A stretch of DNA of 53,568 bases from Nitrospirota bacterium. GTDB lineage: Bacteria; Nitrospirota; Thermodesulfovibrionia; Thermodesulfovibrionales; SM23-35. The stretch is from the NCBI GenBank assembly GCA_013388435.1, contig JACAFE010000022.1, forward strand, positions 1-53,568, given 5' to 3'. Made by a program: the position numbers and the translations under genes. Of this stretch, positions 16,549 to 24,073 are shown one piece after another; within the stretch, counting starts at the first letter, position 1; every line of letters starts with the position of its first letter. Below the pieces are notes generated by a model that did no database searches, was not told the DNA's origin, and saw nothing but the letters and a program-made list of their open reading frames with translations.

Positions 16549-16593
16549 ATGAAATAATGCAGACGTTGCGAAACTATTCTCAATCATGAGAAT
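16549..16593 (+). repeat. Solo terminus of the composite repeat plus hairpin (E3)
   Basis: TGAAATAATGCAGACGTTGC matches the terminus seen at 1247, 40845, 44104 and 53151. It is followed directly by a perfect hairpin ATTCTCA-ATCA-TGAGAAT (16576-16593). No internal modules follow, so this is a remnant. It lies in the 260-bp gap between the divergent nuoE-like and PilZ genes. Confidence 0.55.
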
Positions 16594-16691
16594 GAGAATT
16601 TATTAATTTATTTTAACTTTTTGAAAAATAAAGGAATTTTCATTTTAATATTCTGGCATTTATTTTGCTCTTTATAAATCAGGAATTAACT

Positions 16692-17363
16692 ATGGTAGAC
16701 AAAAGAAGACATAAAAGATTTCAGGTTAACGGATTAGAAGGAGATATTTTTAATCTTTTTGATACAAATGTAATCAATATTAATATGAGAGGTATAGGAA
16801 TTGAGACAACCCGTCAAATAGATTTAAATAGAGAATGTATTATAAAGATTCAACATAAAGACATATTAATTGATTTTAAAGGCAGAGTAATATGGATGCT
16901 TCCTGCAAAAAAAGAGAATAAAGAAACAGGCGAAAATATCCATATTTATAGAGCCGGCATTCGTTTCCTCGATTTATGTAATGAAAAAACTGATACTATT
17001 CTAAGTGCATTAGATAAAAATTCCGGTGTTACTGAAAGAAGAATTGGAGGTGTAAGACTAAGCGTTTCCAATCCCGGTATTTTCAAACTATACTTTCCGA
17101 GCAGATTTTCTGTAAGGAATATAAGTTTTTCAGGAATGTTTGCGGAAACAGAAACATGCATTGATATGAGTTCATGTTGTGAAATGACTTTATTGCTCCA
17201 GGATAAAATATTAAATTTAATCGGAAGAGTGGTACATTTTAAAAATGGTTCATCACTCAGTTACAGATATGCGGCGGGGATTGAGTTTGTTGACATAAAA
17301 GAGGATGACAAAATAATACTGGACGAATACATCAAATCACTTGAAAAATTTGGGGCTGCATAA
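16692..17363 (+). CDS. Protein with two PilZ-type domains
   Basis: PilZ domains bind cyclic di-GMP. I start at ATG 16692 (MVDKRRHKRFQV), with CAGGAAT about 8 nt upstream; the track start at 16665 is a TTG nine codons earlier. The first domain (about 1-95) has the arginine motif KRRHKR and NINMRGIGIE where DxSxxG is usual. The second (about 105-220) has ERR..., then NISFSGMF and AAGIEFVDI, a better match to the second motif. Whether both bind the ligand is open, because the first lacks the canonical Asp and Ser. There is no enzymatic or membrane segment. It fits the window's pilus and surface theme. Confidence 0.82.
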   Translation: MVDKRRHKRFQVNGLEGDIFNLFDTNVININMRGIGIETTRQIDLNRECIIKIQHKDILIDFKGRVIWMLPAKKENKETGENIHIYRAGIRFLDLCNEKTDTILSALDKNSGVTERRIGGVRLSVSNPGIFKLYFPSRFSVRNISFSGMFAETETCIDMSSCCEMTLLLQDKILNLIGRVVHFKNGSSLSYRYAAGIEFVDIKEDDKIILDEYIKSLEKFGAA

Positions 17364-17521
17364 TATTTTTTAAATTATCTAATGTTATCAGTAAATTAGT
17401 GTTCTTTCCAGCTATCATTTTTATCAAACTCAGGTATTATTTTATAACCATCTCTTAAGCCTGAAAATTTTTTAATAATATAATAAGTATTATAGAAAAA
17501 TTCTTATTGCAAATAAGAAAT

Positions 17522-17550
17522 TTGACTTAATTTCTTTGCTACTATATATT
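17522..17550 (+). promoter_or_regulatory. Sigma70-type promoter for the yicC cluster, apparently leaderless
   Basis: TTGACT, a 17-bp spacer and TATATT. The -10 box ends seven bases before the yicC ATG at 17558, so transcription would begin on or next to the start codon. No Shine-Dalgarno sequence lies in between. The same hexamers and spacing occur upstream of fimT. Confidence 0.65.
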
Positions 17551-17557
17551 TTATTAC

Positions 17558-18406
17558 ATGATACAGAGCATGACAGGATTTGGCAGTAGTTCAACGGATA
17601 TTTTCACTATTGAAATACGTTCCCTGAATCACAGGTATATGGATATTTTTATAAAAATGCCTTCTTACCTGAATCATGCAGAGATGCAAATACGGAATAT
17701 TATTAAAGAAAAATTTAGTAGGGGCAGATTTGATGTCACAATTTCTATTAATCCTGAAAAAATTTCACAGTTTACTATAAGTAAAATTGCTGCAGAAAAT
17801 ATTTATAAAGCACTTCAATCTTTACAGAGAGAACTTATGATACCAGGTGAAATAGGTATCGAGACACTGGCAGCTTATAAAGAAATATTGCTTGAGAAAC
17901 AGCCAGAATACAATATCAATGAATTGTATTCCACAGTTCATGAGGCGATTAATAATCTTGAAGCAATGCGGATAGAAGAAGGAAAGAACTTACAGAAAGA
18001 ACTTTTAAGAAGAATAGAAATTTTAAGGGATTTAAATGATAAAATTAATATTAAAGCTCCTGATGAAATCCCGAAGCTTAAAGAAAAATTTAAAGAGAGA
18101 TTGAAACTTTTCTTAGAAACCGAGAATATTGAAAGTAATAGAATCCTGCAGGAAGCAGCAATAATGGCTGAGCGACTTGATATTTCAGAAGAAATATTGA
18201 GAATACAAAGCCATATAAAACAGTTTAAAGAAGTTATAGATAGTGGGAAGGTTGTAGGGAAAAAACTTGATTTCATACTCCAGGAACTTGGCAGAGAGGT
18301 AAATACCCTCTCGTGCAAATCTGCAGATTATGAAATTTCAAGCATGGTAATCGAAATGAAAACAGAAATTGAAAAAATAAGAGAACAGGTTCAAAATATA
18401 CAGTAA
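17558..18406 (+). CDS. YicC-family endoribonuclease
   Basis: YicC proteins are conserved endoribonucleases involved in RNA turnover. The 282-residue protein begins with the family signature MIQSMTGFG, which fixes the start. It contains IEIRSLNHRYMDIFIKMP in the N-terminal domain. The C-terminal domain has KKLDFILQELGREVNTLSCKS, diagnostic for the family. It leads a conserved order with remA-like, gmk, rpoZ and coaBC genes, as in many Gram-positive and delta-type genomes. It is probably transcribed from the promoter at 17522 as a leaderless mRNA. Confidence 0.93.
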   Translation: MIQSMTGFGSSSTDIFTIEIRSLNHRYMDIFIKMPSYLNHAEMQIRNIIKEKFSRGRFDVTISINPEKISQFTISKIAAENIYKALQSLQRELMIPGEIGIETLAAYKEILLEKQPEYNINELYSTVHEAINNLEAMRIEEGKNLQKELLRRIEILRDLNDKINIKAPDEIPKLKEKFKERLKLFLETENIESNRILQEAAIMAERLDISEEILRIQSHIKQFKEVIDSGKVVGKKLDFILQELGREVNTLSCKSADYEISSMVIEMKTEIEKIREQVQNIQ

Positions 18407-18418
18407 TAGGGAGAAGTT

Positions 18419-18700
18419 ATGAAAAAAGGCGAAATTACAAATGTGCTGGTTAATATAGGTTTCGGGAATGTTGTAGCTGCCTCAAGAGTTGTTGCTATTG
18501 TAACTCCGGGTTCTGCTCCTATGAAAAGACTGAGAGAAGAAGCAAAAAAAACAGGAAGACTTGTTGATGCTACAGAAGGAAGACGTACCCGTTCGATTAT
18601 TGTTACTGATAGCAACCATATAATATTATCTGCAATACAGGCAGAAACCATTACCCAGCGTTTTATGGAAGGAACTGAAATAGGTGCAGAGGAAGAATAG
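18419..18700 (+). CDS. RemA-like (DUF370) DNA-binding regulator
   Basis: The 93-residue protein matches the RemA/YlzA family across its length ([38 protein letters not shown]). In Bacillus, RemA is an oligomeric DNA-binding activator of matrix genes; the role in Gram-negative lineages is less clear. It sits between yicC (12 bp upstream, with a GGGAGAAG Shine-Dalgarno sequence) and gmk, a conserved position. Its end overlaps gmk by 17 bp. Confidence 0.88.
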   Translation: MKKGEITNVLVNIGFGNVVAASRVVAIVTPGSAPMKRLREEAKKTGRLVDATEGRRTRSIIVTDSNHIILSAIQAETITQRFMEGTEIGAEEE

Positions 18701-19310
18701 GGGCAGACTTTTTATTGTTTCTGCTCCTTCAGGTGCAGGTAAAACAACACTCTGCCAGAAAATAATTAAGAAATATCCTCAGATTAAATTTTCTGTCTCT
18801 TACACTACGCGTAAGCCACGTAAATATGAAGCAAATGATGTTGATTACACTTTTATTGACAGGGAAGAGTTTAAAAGAATGGTATCTGAGGGTAAGTTTC
18901 TTGAGTGGGCTGAAGTTCATGGAGAATTCTACGGGACATCGCGTGAGAGAGTAAAAAGCCTTACCGAAGAAGGTTTTGATGTGATTCTTGATATTGATAC
19001 GCAGGGAGCTCTTCAGTTAAAGGAAAAAGGAGAAAGAGGCGTTTTTATTTTTATATTTCCTCCATCTATGGAAGCCCTGAAACAGAGACTTGTTCGCAGA
19101 ATGACGGATTCCATGGATCAGATTTTGAGAAGACTTAAAAGAGCTATAGAAGAAATAAGAACTTATAATTTATACGATTATGTTATAATTAATGACGTGC
19201 TTGAAAATTCTATAAAGGAATTTGAAGCTATTATTATCTCAAACAGGGTAAAAACAGAAAATATTAATACCCTGTGGATTCAAGAGACGTTCTTAAATCA
19301 GGAGGTTTAA
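18684..19310 (+). CDS. gmk: Guanylate kinase
   Basis: Guanylate kinase phosphorylates GMP to GDP with ATP. The 208 residues fit the family. The P-loop [10 protein letters not shown] is near residue 13; the GMP-binding part includes SYTTRKPR and [16 protein letters not shown]; the lid has RLVRRMTDS. The start is GTG at 18684, inside the end of the remA-like gene, with GGAACTGAA upstream. An alternative later start would remove part of the first beta strand, so GTG is preferred. Confidence 0.95.
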   Translation: MQRKNRGRLFIVSAPSGAGKTTLCQKIIKKYPQIKFSVSYTTRKPRKYEANDVDYTFIDREEFKRMVSEGKFLEWAEVHGEFYGTSRERVKSLTEEGFDVILDIDTQGALQLKEKGERGVFIFIFPPSMEALKQRLVRRMTDSMDQILRRLKRAIEEIRTYNLYDYVIINDVLENSIKEFEAIIISNRVKTENINTLWIQETFLNQEV

Positions 19311-19316
19311 AGAAGT

Positions 19317-19721
19317 ATGGACATTATTTCATTGCCAATTGAATACGATCACTCAAAAATAGACAGCAGGTTCAGGCTGATCGCGATTGCTTCTCAGAGA
19401 GCAAAAGAACTTGCTCTGGGTGCGACTCCGAGAGTGAAAACAAAATCTAAGAAAGTAACCACAATCGCTATAGAAGAAACTATCAGTAACACTGTAGAGT
19501 TTCTTGTAGGTGAAGAAGCTGTAAAAGCAAAAGAAGAAGCCAGCAAATTTGATTACAGAAAACTCCTTGAAGAAAGGAAGAGAGAGGTTACTTCTGAAGA
19601 TCTTTCCGAATTCGAAAAAGACCTGAAAGTTTATCTCAACGAGAGAGAAGCGCTCGAAAGGGACAAAAAAGCGCTCGAAGGGCTTTTTGGAGAAAAACAA
19701 GAGGAAGGTGCTGAAGAATAA
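19317..19721 (+). CDS. rpoZ: RNA polymerase omega subunit
   Basis: Omega helps assemble RNA polymerase by folding around beta-prime. Residues 15-70 hold the conserved core (SRFRLIAIASQRAKELALGATPR, KKVTTIAIEET). A charged C-terminal extension rich in Glu and Lys brings it to 134 residues, longer than the roughly 70-90 common in the family. AGGAGG stands before the ATG. It follows gmk by six bases and overlaps the start of coaBC. Confidence 0.92.
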   Translation: MDIISLPIEYDHSKIDSRFRLIAIASQRAKELALGATPRVKTKSKKVTTIAIEETISNTVEFLVGEEAVKAKEEASKFDYRKLLEERKREVTSEDLSEFEKDLKVYLNEREALERDKKALEGLFGEKQEEGAEE

Positions 19722-20880
19722 AAATATACTTGTCGGCATTTCAGGCAGCGTTGCAGCCTATAAAACAATCGACCTGATTAGAAGACTTATAGATGAAGGC
19801 GCATCGGTTAGTGTAATCATGACCGATGCTGCCAGAAAATTTATCACACCATTAACTTATCAAGCAATTTCTAATAACAAAGTTTACACTGACCTTTATA
19901 GTGAACCAATGTCCCATATTTTACTCCCTGCGAATGCAGATTTATTTGTGATTGCTCCTGCAACCGCAAATATAATTGGTAAATTCGCATCTGGCATTGC
20001 AGACGATTTATTAACAACCTGTTTTATTGCAAGCACCTGTAAGAAAATTATTGCTCCCGCCATGAACTGGAGAATGTATGAAAATCCAGTTGTGCAGTCC
20101 AATTTAAAATCTCTGCTTTCCAAAGGAATTATTCAGATCGGGCCGGAAAAAGGTTCTCTTGCCTGCGGTGAAGAAGGCTCTGGCAGAATGTCTGAGGCTG
20201 TTGATATATTTGAAGCTGTAAAATCTGCTCTTACAGAAAAAGATTTGCAGAACGAAAAAATTATTGTCACAGCAGGACCAACAAGAGAATATATAGACCC
20301 TATACGATTCATTTCAAACAGGTCTTCAGGTAAAATGGGATACGCTCTTGCAAAAGTTGCGTTAAGACGCGGGGCTGAAGTCACATTGATAAGCGGATAC
20401 TCAAAACTCCCGCCTCCACGTGGTGCAGTTTTCATTTCCGTCGAAAGCGCAGAAGAGATGAATAATGCTGTTAAATCTGAGATTGCCTCATCATCTGTTC
20501 TCATTATGGCTGCTGCTGTATCTGATTTCAAACCATCAGATTTTTCATTCGAGAAAATTGATAAACATCAATTAGATAGTTTGAAAATTATAAAAACAGT
20601 TGATATTATTTCGGAGGCAAGAAAGAATAACCCCGAAGTCTTCATAATTGGATTTTCTGCTGAAACAGGATTTAAACCTGAAAGAGCATTGAAAAAAATG
20701 AATGAAAAAAACATGGATATGATTGTTTTCAATGATGTTACCGAAGCAGGTGCAGGATTTGATAAAGATACAAATAAAGTTATTTTAATTGACAGAAACA
20801 GTCAGATAGAATTACCTTTAATGGATAAAGAATCTGTTGCTAATGAGATACTTAACAGAATGAAAAAAATCAAGGCTTGA
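19687..20880 (+). CDS. coaBC: CoaBC, phosphopantothenoylcysteine synthetase/decarboxylase
   Basis: This bifunctional enzyme joins cysteine to 4'-phosphopantothenate and decarboxylates the product, two steps of coenzyme A synthesis. Residues 10-180 are the FMN decarboxylase CoaC (GISGSVAAYK, MSHILL with the catalytic His, APAMNWRMYENP). Residues 190-397 are the CTP-dependent CoaB (VTAGPTREYIDPIRFISNRSS, AAAVSDF, NDV). The start is uncertain: TTG 19687 or GTG 19708 (VLKNKNILVG); both lie inside the end of rpoZ and the conserved part begins just after. Length is normal. Confidence 0.93.
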   Translation: MEKNKRKVLKNKNILVGISGSVAAYKTIDLIRRLIDEGASVSVIMTDAARKFITPLTYQAISNNKVYTDLYSEPMSHILLPANADLFVIAPATANIIGKFASGIADDLLTTCFIASTCKKIIAPAMNWRMYENPVVQSNLKSLLSKGIIQIGPEKGSLACGEEGSGRMSEAVDIFEAVKSALTEKDLQNEKIIVTAGPTREYIDPIRFISNRSSGKMGYALAKVALRRGAEVTLISGYSKLPPPRGAVFISVESAEEMNNAVKSEIASSSVLIMAAAVSDFKPSDFSFEKIDKHQLDSLKIIKTVDIISEARKNNPEVFIIGFSAETGFKPERALKKMNEKNMDMIVFNDVTEAGAGFDKDTNKVILIDRNSQIELPLMDKESVANEILNRMKKIKA

Positions 20881-20916
20881 CTTTTTTTTTAATTTGATTG
20901 AAAATTTTGTCATAAC

Positions 20917-22149
20917 ATGTCAATTGAAGATATAGAAAGATTAAAAGAAAAAATCGCCAGGGATCCTAATTCAAAATTGTTTGTTCCTCTCGCAGAGGAA
21001 TACAAAAAAGCAGGGATGCTTGACGAGGCAATTGAGGTTCTTGTTAAAGGACTTGAAAATCAGCCGGGGTATCTTAGCGCCCGCGTCTCTCTCGGTAAGA
21101 TATTCATTGAAAGAGGAATGCTGCACGAAGCTCAGGCTGAATTTGAGAAAGTTATCATAGCTATTCCTGACAATCTCTATGCTCATAAAAAACTCGCAGA
21201 AATATACAGAGACTTAGGAGAAAAAGAAAAAGCAATAAAGGAGTTTCAGGCGGTTTTGAAACTCAATCCTTTGGATGAATGGGCAGCAACATCCCTTGCA
21301 GAAATTGACAGGCAGCCTGTTGAAGTAATTGAAGAACCTTCAATTATGGAAGAGCCTGCTGTAGAAACTACAGCTGTTGAAATTCCGCCGATCGAAGGAG
21401 AACCGACTTTTGAATTACCCGAAACCACTGAAGAGGAGCCTCAGGAAAGAGAATCTGAAATTATTTCTGCAGAGTCTGAGCTTGAATCAATTCCGGATAT
21501 GCCTGACATATCAGATTTATCATATACGTTTAAAGAAGAAAACTCTGGCACAGAGTCTGTAGAAGAAGATAAACAGGAAAATATTTCAAAAGAAATGGAG
21601 CAACACGAGCAGGAGCAAGAAGCATTAGAACCTTCAATGCCCGAGTTTTCAATAAGTGAAGAAGATAAGGATATATGGGAATCTCATAAAGAATCACTTA
21701 AAGCTATTGAAGAGGCTGCACCTGATACTGATTTAAATGATATATGGAAGCCGTTATATGAAAGTGAAAAGAAAATAGAGGAAGAGAAACCTGAAATAGA
21801 AACAAAAATTGAAAAACCCTTTTTCCCTTCCGGGTCTTCTTTGCCTGAAAAACCTGCAGAAGAAAAAGAGGAATTAAAGGAAAAAATCAAAGAGGAAATA
21901 ATTCCTTCTATTTCAAAAGAACCAGAAATAGAAGATGCAGACCAATTTATAATTGATGGAAAATATTTTTCAGCAATGAATATTTATAGAAAAATACTCG
22001 AGAAAGACCCTGAAAACAAAAAAGTCATGCAACGTGTTGAAGAACTTAGAGCTTTGATTAAACTTGCAGGGAAAGATAAAGAAGAACTTATTTCAAAACT
22101 TGATGGATTTCTCGATGCGATAAAAAAGAGGCGGGATGAGCTTCGCTGA
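20917..22149 (+). CDS. TPR protein with a long acidic linker
   Basis: The 410-residue cytosolic protein has no signal peptide. Residues 15-130 carry about three TPR units (AGMLDEAIEVLVKGLENQPG, LAEIYRDLGEKEKAIKEFQ). Residues 135-330 are very rich in Glu, Pro and Ser and should be disordered. Residues 345-410 hold one more TPR-like hairpin and a short coil. There is no good Shine-Dalgarno sequence before ATG 20917. It overlaps the following roadblock gene by 14 bp, so the two proteins may work together, perhaps as a scaffold for a small GTPase system. Function otherwise unknown. Confidence 0.82.
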   Translation: MSIEDIERLKEKIARDPNSKLFVPLAEEYKKAGMLDEAIEVLVKGLENQPGYLSARVSLGKIFIERGMLHEAQAEFEKVIIAIPDNLYAHKKLAEIYRDLGEKEKAIKEFQAVLKLNPLDEWAATSLAEIDRQPVEVIEEPSIMEEPAVETTAVEIPPIEGEPTFELPETTEEEPQERESEIISAESELESIPDMPDISDLSYTFKEENSGTESVEEDKQENISKEMEQHEQEQEALEPSMPEFSISEEDKDIWESHKESLKAIEEAAPDTDLNDIWKPLYESEKKIEEEKPEIETKIEKPFFPSGSSLPEKPAEEKEELKEKIKEEIIPSISKEPEIEDADQFIIDGKYFSAMNIYRKILEKDPENKKVMQRVEELRALIKLAGKDKEELISKLDGFLDAIKKRRDELR

Positions 22150-22492
22150 GGTTCTAAAAGAAACAGTTGATAAAGTTGATGGCGCTGTATCAGCTATGAT
22201 AATAGGCTCTGATGGTATAACAGTACAGGAATATTTGACCGAGAAATTGATTGATCTAACTGAACTAAGCGCCGAAGCTTCTGCAATGATAAAAGACATA
22301 AATCTTGCTGCTTTAAATCTCGGGATTGGCGAAGCAAGAGAATTCTCTATTATTTCTGACAAATGTGGAATAATCATGAGAAAAATTACATCAGATTATT
22401 ATCTTGCTCTTATTATTCACCCTGATGGAAATTACGGCAAAGGTAGATTTGTACTTAAAACAGCGGTGCCCAAATTAGCAGGTGAATTCTAA
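22136..22492 (+). CDS. Roadblock/LC7 domain protein (second MglB-like protein)
   Basis: The 118-residue protein is almost entirely a roadblock/LC7 domain (GAVSAMIIGSDGITVQEYL, SAEASAMIKDINLAALNLGIG, DYYLALIIHPDGNYGKGRFVL). Such proteins are dimeric partners of Ras-like GTPases. No GTPase gene is adjacent; the only one in the window is mglA at 6867. The start codon lies inside the TPR gene, suggesting coupled translation. aroQ begins six bases after its stop. Confidence 0.85.
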   Translation: MSFAEVLKETVDKVDGAVSAMIIGSDGITVQEYLTEKLIDLTELSAEASAMIKDINLAALNLGIGEAREFSIISDKCGIIMRKITSDYYLALIIHPDGNYGKGRFVLKTAVPKLAGEF

Positions 22493-22497
22493 ATAGA

Positions 22498-22926
22498 ATG
22501 AAAGTGCTTGTAATACACGGACCGAATCTTAATCTTCTCGGGATTAGAGAAACAGGCATTTATGGCACCAAAACTCTTGAAGAAATCAATAATGAGATTT
22601 CCATTCTTGGAACTGAACTCGGAATAAGTGTCAGAACAATACAGTTAAATAGCGAAGGGGATATTCTCGACGTTATTCAAAAAAGCGATTACGATGCTCT
22701 AATTATCAATCCTGCTGCTTATACACATACAAGCATAGCAATACGGGATGCTATAGCAGCGGTAAATAAACCTGCAATAGAAGTTCATCTTTCAAATATT
22801 CATAAACGCGAAGAATACAGAAAAAAATCCTATATTGCTGAAGTTGCTGTTGGACAGATAAGCGGTTTCGGCCATGAAAGCTATCTTCTCGCACTACGTG
22901 CAGTTAAAAACCTCATTTCCAAATAA
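22498..22926 (+). CDS. aroQ: Type II 3-dehydroquinate dehydratase
   Basis: AroQ dehydrates 3-dehydroquinate to 3-dehydroshikimate in aromatic amino acid synthesis. The 142-residue protein has the expected motifs: HGPNLNLLG with the following Tyr in GIYG, the substrate loop NPAAYTHTSIAIRDA, and EVHLSNIHKREEYRKKS with the catalytic His. Length is typical for this dodecameric type. It ends the + strand operon and converges with truA 13 bp away; I see no strong terminator in between. Confidence 0.96.
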   Translation: MKVLVIHGPNLNLLGIRETGIYGTKTLEEINNEISILGTELGISVRTIQLNSEGDILDVIQKSDYDALIINPAAYTHTSIAIRDAIAAVNKPAIEVHLSNIHKREEYRKKSYIAEVAVGQISGFGHESYLLALRAVKNLISK

Positions 22927-22939
22927 TGCATTTTTTGGG

Positions 22940-23707
22940 TTAATACAAAATTTTTTCTAAAAATAATCCCTGTGGCGGGGCTGTGGGTCCTGCAAGATTT
23001 CTGTTGCGCGATTCGAGAATATCTTTGACCTCAGATGCAGAAATCCTTCCTCTTCCAGCTTCAATCAATGTTCCAACAATAATTCTAACCATATGTCTCA
23101 AAAAACCATTAGCTTCAATGCGTATTTTTATAAAATTTCCCCTTAGCTTTATACTCATAAAATCTATTTCGTGGAGAGATTCCACAGTTAAAGAATATAT
23201 TTTCCTTACAGTATTCTTTATGCCGCTCCCTGTCCCCATAAATGATGCAAAATCATGTTCTCCTATCAAAAATTTTGAGGACTTAATCATGGAATCTATG
23301 TCTAAACTTTTCCTGACAGCAGATGTGTAACGTTGAAGGAAAACCGATGATTTTCTTTCATTGGCAATGATATAAAAATATATTTTACGAATCGCGTCAT
23401 CACGTGGATTAAAAGAATTTTCAACTTCATCAGCATTTAGTATTCTAATGTCAGCGGGCAGGGTCGCATTCAGGGCTTTTTTAATTGTTTCTGTATCATA
23501 TATAGTCGGAGTATTAAATGCTGCTACCTGAGAAAGAGCATGCACACCTGCATCTGTTCTGCTTGCACCATAAATTCTCGTTGGAAATCCATTTAATCTT
23601 TTTACCCTTTCTTCAATTATTCCCTGTATTGTAACAGCATCATCCTGAACCTGCCAGCCGTGATAATTAGTGCCGTCATACTCCAAATCCAGTTTTATTT
23701 TTCTCAT
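22940..23707 (-). CDS. truA: tRNA pseudouridine(38-40) synthase
   Basis: TruA converts uridines 38-40 of the tRNA anticodon arm to pseudouridine. I start at ATG 23707 (MRKIKLDLEYDGTNYHGWQ), 255 residues. The track's 23 extra N-terminal residues do not resemble the family. The catalytic Asp is in GASRTDAGVHAL. FMGTGSGIKNTVRKI and GNGFLRHMVR-like (EANGFLRHMVRIIVG) segments are conserved. Confidence 0.95.
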   Translation of the reverse strand: MRKIKLDLEYDGTNYHGWQVQDDAVTIQGIIEERVKRLNGFPTRIYGASRTDAGVHALSQVAAFNTPTIYDTETIKKALNATLPADIRILNADEVENSFNPRDDAIRKIYFYIIANERKSSVFLQRYTSAVRKSLDIDSMIKSSKFLIGEHDFASFMGTGSGIKNTVRKIYSLTVESLHEIDFMSIKLRGNFIKIRIEANGFLRHMVRIIVGTLIEAGRGRISASEVKDILESRNRNLAGPTAPPQGLFLEKILY

Positions 23708-23878
23708 TATCAAAATATTTAAACACAGATAAAGAAAATAGTCTAATTGACGAAAAAATGCGATTGAAAATTGCAATGATTTATATTAATATTAATGTGA
23801 CAACGTTTTATAATATAATTTTTTAATAAACAGAGTTCCATTCATTAATGCTATGATGTAAACATGAAAAGGAGAAAC

Positions 23879-24073
23879 ATGGGGGGGACTGATAAAGAAA
23901 GTAGTTCTACCAATTATTTCAAAACTGTAATGGCAATAACCCCTGCAATTTCAATTAAACCTGATATCTTCCGTTCAATATCAAACATAATTTCAAAATC
24001 ATACAAAACACATTTTATCTGTCAGCTATTAAATATAAAAAACCTGAAAGGAGGTATCATACTATTTTTATGA
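23879..24073 (+). CDS. Possible small leader ORF coupled to the TPR-barrel gene
   Basis: This 64-codon ORF starts at ATG 23879 with a near-ideal Shine-Dalgarno sequence (AAAAGGAGAAAC). Its stop overlaps the next start as ATGA (24070-24073). A run of seven Gs includes the last base of the start codon. The product has no recognisable motif, signal peptide or family. The downstream gene's own AAAGGAGGT lies inside it, 15 bp before that ATG, further than usual. It may be a coupled leader, or simply untranslated leader RNA. The ORF track begins five codons earlier at a weaker start. Confidence 0.35.
   Translation: MGGTDKESSSTNYFKTVMAITPAISIKPDIFRSISNIISKSYKTHFICQLLNIKNLKGGIILFL

Noticed and set aside
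23708-23776. N-terminal extension of TruA in the ORF track
   Set aside because: TruA proteins begin near RKIKLDLEYDG; ATG 23707 gives that start.
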